A stretch of 64,000 nt of DNA from GCA-2701705 sp964342155 (GTDB lineage Bacteria; Pseudomonadota; Gammaproteobacteria; GCA-002705445; GCA-002716945), in the NCBI GenBank assembly GCA_964342155.1, contig CAYFEQ010000004.1, positions 40,876-104,875 of the forward strand, given 5' to 3'. Shown here in pieces: positions 60,940 through 64,000 of this stretch. Under the pieces are notes generated by a model. The model worked only from the letters and a program-made list of their open reading frames with translations. It was not told the origin of the DNA and did not search any database. Both the position numbers and the translations under genes were made by a program. Each line of letters opens with the position of its first letter. The stretch's first letter is position 1.

Positions 60940-62457
60940 ATGAGCCCAACACCATTACCATTATTAAGTATTTTGATTTGGACACCGATTGTTGTTGGTT
61001 TCTTAATGTTATTCTTCAATAAAGGTGATAATCGATACACTCGATTTTATAGCATCTTGACTTCAATATTAATGGTAATTTTATCTATAATTTTGTTAAC
61101 TAACTTTGACTTTAATAAACACACTCTTCAATTTGTTGAAAATAATCCTTGGATAGATAATTTTAAAATAAATTATTTCGTTGCTATTGATGGCCTTTCT
61201 CTATTATTTATATTATTAACATCTATTATTTCATTACTAATATTATTTTTTAGCTTGAGTGATACTCGTCCACAAGAGAACAAATTTTTCTCTCTATTTT
61301 TAATTCTAGAAGGGTTACTCTTTGGAGTCTTTTGTTCTTTTGACAGCATCTTATTCTATATTTTCTTTGAATCAATGTTGATCCCTCTTTTTCTCATAAT
61401 AGGGATTTGGGGTGGGCCAAATAGAATCTATGCAACTATAAAATTTTTTCTATATACTTTATTTGGTTCAGTCCTCATGCTGGTTGCGATTATTTATTTA
61501 TCATTCAAGGCGAATAGTTTTGAGATATTTGATTTTTATAATCTAATTCTACCTTTGCAAACTCAGATTTTTATTTTTATTGCTTTTTTAATAGCATTTG
61601 GAATCAAAATCCCAATGTGGCCAGTTCATACTTGGTTACCCGATGCCCATGTTGAAGCACCTACAGGAGGATCAGTGATTCTAGCTGCAGTAATCCTTAA
61701 AGTAGGCGGATATGGGATGATTAGATTTCTATTACCTATAACAACTGAAGCAGGAATGTATTTATATGAATTTCTAATCCCATTATCATTAATAGCTATA
61801 ATTTATATAAGCTTTGTTGCTTTAGCACAACAGGATATGAAGAAATTGATAGCCTATTCTTCTGTAGCTCATATGGGTTTCGTAACACTTGGGATATTTT
61901 TAGTTTTTGCTTTTTTAGATAATGCTGATAAAAATATGGATATAGCAAATTTAGCTCTGCAAGGAGCAGTCATACAAATGATTTCTCATGGATTAATTTC
62001 TGCAGCTTTATTTATATGTATTGGAATAATCTATACTCGAACTAAATCAAGATTAATTAATGAACAAAGTGGAGTTGTCAAAGTTATGCCAGTTTTTTCT
62101 ACTTTCATGATTTTCTTTTTGTTAGCAAATTCTGGTTTACCTGGAACTTCTGGCTTTGTCGGTGAATTTTTGGTATTAGTTGCGAGCATGGGATCAAATA
62201 TAGTTTATGCAATATTAGCTTCTTTCACATTAGTCTTAGCTGCATCTTATTCTTTATGGTTAGGAAAAAGAGTTATATTTGGTGTTCCAAGTAATCAAAG
62301 GATTATTTCTATGAAAGAGATTCAGTCTATTGAATTTTGGACTTTATTAGTTCTTTTAATTCTAGTTTTAATAATTGGAATTAAACCAGATTTGATTATG
62401 TATATAATGCATGAAACTTCACATAATATAGTTTACTCCTTAGTAAGAGGAATATAA
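60940..62457 (+). CDS. nuoM: NADH-quinone oxidoreductase subunit M
   Basis: A 505-residue antiporter-like pumping subunit with 14 helices. Marks: IFFESMLIPLFLIIGIWGG (pump Glu), GIKIPMWPVHTWLPDAHVEAPTGGSVILA, and KKLIAYSSVAHMGFVTLG. Its paralogues in the operon are nuoL and nuoN. Two bases separate it from nuoN. Confidence 0.97.
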   Translation: MSPTPLPLLSILIWTPIVVGFLMLFFNKGDNRYTRFYSILTSILMVILSIILLTNFDFNKHTLQFVENNPWIDNFKINYFVAIDGLSLLFILLTSIISLLILFFSLSDTRPQENKFFSLFLILEGLLFGVFCSFDSILFYIFFESMLIPLFLIIGIWGGPNRIYATIKFFLYTLFGSVLMLVAIIYLSFKANSFEIFDFYNLILPLQTQIFIFIAFLIAFGIKIPMWPVHTWLPDAHVEAPTGGSVILAAVILKVGGYGMIRFLLPITTEAGMYLYEFLIPLSLIAIIYISFVALAQQDMKKLIAYSSVAHMGFVTLGIFLVFAFLDNADKNMDIANLALQGAVIQMISHGLISAALFICIGIIYTRTKSRLINEQSGVVKVMPVFSTFMIFFLLANSGLPGTSGFVGEFLVLVASMGSNIVYAILASFTLVLAASYSLWLGKRVIFGVPSNQRIISMKEIQSIEFWTLLVLLILVLIIGIKPDLIMYIMHETSHNIVYSLVRGI

Positions 62458-62459
62458 TT

Positions 62460-63902
62460 ATGATTCTAATCCAATATTTAATACCAGAGATAATTATCGT
62501 TTCTTCAGCCTGTTTTATACTTATTTTGGATTTGTTTTTAAAAAAAGGTTATAAAGAGGTTTCATATTACCTAATACAAATTTCTTTAATTATAAGCATA
62601 ATCACTATTTTTGAAAGATTCGATTATTTTATAGGCTTAGAGCCTCTCTCATATAATACTGAAATTTTCTCAACAGTATTTAAAATTTTTCTATTGGTTG
62701 GAATGGTTGCTATATTTCATTATTCATATAATTTTTTAAAATATTTTGAATTATATAAAACTGAATATTTTATACTATGTTTATTTGCTGTTACTGGAAT
62801 GATGATTATGTCATCAGCTAATGACTTGTTAATATTATATTTAGGGATTGAATTATTATCTTTATCACTTTATACAATAATAGGTTTTAATAAGAAATCT
62901 ATTTTTTCATCTGAAGCAGCGGTAAAATATTATGTTTTAGGTGCAATTTCATCTGGCTTTCTATTGTTTGGCATTTCTTTAATTTATGGTTTAACTGGAA
63001 CTTTAGCATTAACAGAAATTTTTGATTTTATCAAAAATATACAGACTGACTCAGCAAGTTTAGATTTATATAATGTTGGATTAATATTTTCATTAACTTT
63101 TATATTAGTGAGCTTGGCATTCAAATTTGGGGCAGCGCCATTTCATATGTGGATACCAGATGTGTATCATGGTGCACTAATCCCAACAACATTGCTATTA
63201 AGTACGCTCCCTAAAATTGCTATTTTTATAGTTTTGATTAAATTATTATCGAGTGCCTTTTCTAATTTATTTATTTTTTGGTCTGAAATGATTCTTATTT
63301 TATCCGTCATTTCAATTTTGATTGGAAATATTATTGCTATAGCTCAAACCAATATCAAAAGAATGCTTGCATATTCCACAATTGCTAATATTGGTTTTAT
63401 TCTAATTGCTATTTCTCTCGGAAAACAAGAGGCATATGAGGCATCTATGTTCTATACAATATCTTATGTAATAATGACTATGGCTGCATTTGGAGTTTTA
63501 CTACTAATAACTCTAAATAAAAAACCAATAGAACTAATAACTGATTTAAAAGGTTTGAATTCTCAGCATCCTTGGTTTGCATTTCTATTATTAATCATCA
63601 TGTTATCGCTTGCTGGCATTCCTCCTTTGATTGGGTTTCATGCAAAGCTCTCAATAATAAATGTTTTGATCCATGGAGGACATATTTGGTTATCAATTTT
63701 TGTTGTACTTATGACAGTTATTGGAGCTTATTATTATTTAAAAGTAATTAAAGTAATATATTTTGATCAAGGCGCTGGTAAAATTTATTTAATACCATCA
63801 TATGTATTGATAAGTATCAATACTATAATTTTAATTGTCCTTGGTATCTTCCCATCGAATCTCAGTGTGATTAGTTCATATACTATTGGCAGCCTCTTTT
63901 AA
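62460..63902 (+). CDS. nuoN: NADH-quinone oxidoreductase subunit N
   Basis: A 480-residue antiporter-like pumping subunit with 14 helices. Marks: LLILYLGIELLSLSLYTIIGF, KFGAAPFHMWIPDVYHGALIPTTLLLS region, and KRMLAYSTIANIGFILIA. Last gene of the complete nuoA-N set, 14 genes with no insertions. Initiator tRNA-Met starts about 44 bases after it; I see no convincing terminator in that spacer. Confidence 0.97.
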   Translation: MILIQYLIPEIIIVSSACFILILDLFLKKGYKEVSYYLIQISLIISIITIFERFDYFIGLEPLSYNTEIFSTVFKIFLLVGMVAIFHYSYNFLKYFELYKTEYFILCLFAVTGMMIMSSANDLLILYLGIELLSLSLYTIIGFNKKSIFSSEAAVKYYVLGAISSGFLLFGISLIYGLTGTLALTEIFDFIKNIQTDSASLDLYNVGLIFSLTFILVSLAFKFGAAPFHMWIPDVYHGALIPTTLLLSTLPKIAIFIVLIKLLSSAFSNLFIFWSEMILILSVISILIGNIIAIAQTNIKRMLAYSTIANIGFILIAISLGKQEAYEASMFYTISYVIMTMAAFGVLLLITLNKKPIELITDLKGLNSQHPWFAFLLLIIMLSLAGIPPLIGFHAKLSIINVLIHGGHIWLSIFVVLMTVIGAYYYLKVIKVIYFDQGAGKIYLIPSYVLISINTIILIVLGIFPSNLSVISSYTIGSLF

Positions 63903-63945
63903 TACTTGAAAATAAATTATAGAGATTATAGACTTCATTCTACAG

Positions 63946-64000
<55 letters not shown>

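Overview
The window reads as a stretch of chromosome from a streamlined, AT-rich (about one third G+C by eye), aerobic Gram-negative bacterium. The gene order is that of Gammaproteobacteria: yrbG-kdsD-kdsC-lptC-lptB-rpoN-ptsN-rapZ without hprK, murA-hisG-hisD, algW-petABC-sspA, and rlmE-ftsH-folP-glmM-tpiA-secG-tRNA-Leu-nuo-tRNA-fMet. The low G+C, very short spacers, many 1-14 base gene overlaps and lack of mobile DNA resemble free-living marine lineages with small genomes. This placement is an inference from gene order and composition; a related betaproteobacterial-type lineage cannot be excluded. There is one assembly gap (100 N at 20984-21083) inside kdsD. No spacer exceeds about 200 bases, and I see no insertion sequence, prophage or CRISPR array.

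Layout. 1-3518 (minus): mcl-mtkA-mtkB, the malyl-CoA cleavage half of the serine cycle, then tatD cut by the window edge. 3651-7835 (plus): a YadG/YadH-type ABC exporter, then a cobalamin riboswitch controlling a BtuB-like receptor and a small DUF6580-type membrane protein, a B12 uptake unit. 7847-12149 (minus): class Ia ribonucleotide reductase (nrdA, an unreported 56-residue membrane protein gene, nrdB) behind two NrdR boxes. 12221-13588: mgtE. 13664-22575 (minus): one long cell-envelope and regulatory-PTS cluster (yrbG, kdsD, kdsC, an LptC protein with an LptA-like tail, lptB, rpoN, ptsN, rapZ, a mannose-type EIIA, HPr, Enzyme I). 22621-26521: mlaA, mlaC and an RND/MMPL exporter, an envelope lipid-transport neighbourhood. 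26581-30835 (plus): murA, hisG, aroG, hisD. 30857-31936 (minus): a membrane-anchored DegS/AlgW-type protease. 32058-35207 (plus): cytochrome bc1 (petABC) and sspA. 35208-36689: divergent gmhA and rsmI. 36713-41148: a possible attenuator leader followed by carAB. 41145-42895 (minus): a dicarboxylate/amino acid symporter and tpx. 42966-48933 (plus): rlmE, ftsH, folP, glmM, tpiA, secG, then tRNA-Leu(GAG). 49023-49604 (minus): a PNPOx-like flavoprotein. 49755-63902 (plus): the complete 14-gene nuoA-N operon, then the start of an initiator tRNA-Met.

Together the genes describe an aerobic respirer (NADH dehydrogenase I plus bc1) that makes LPS of the Kdo/heptose type, imports B12, carries a PTS that looks regulatory only (no sugar permease here), and may process C1 or C2 carbon through malyl-CoA. 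The observations most worth checking are the nrdA-nrdB small protein, the LptC-LptA hybrid, the pyrBI-like leader before carA, the mlaA/mlaC/RND grouping, and the DUF6580 protein under B12 control. Nothing here is clearly a wholly new system.
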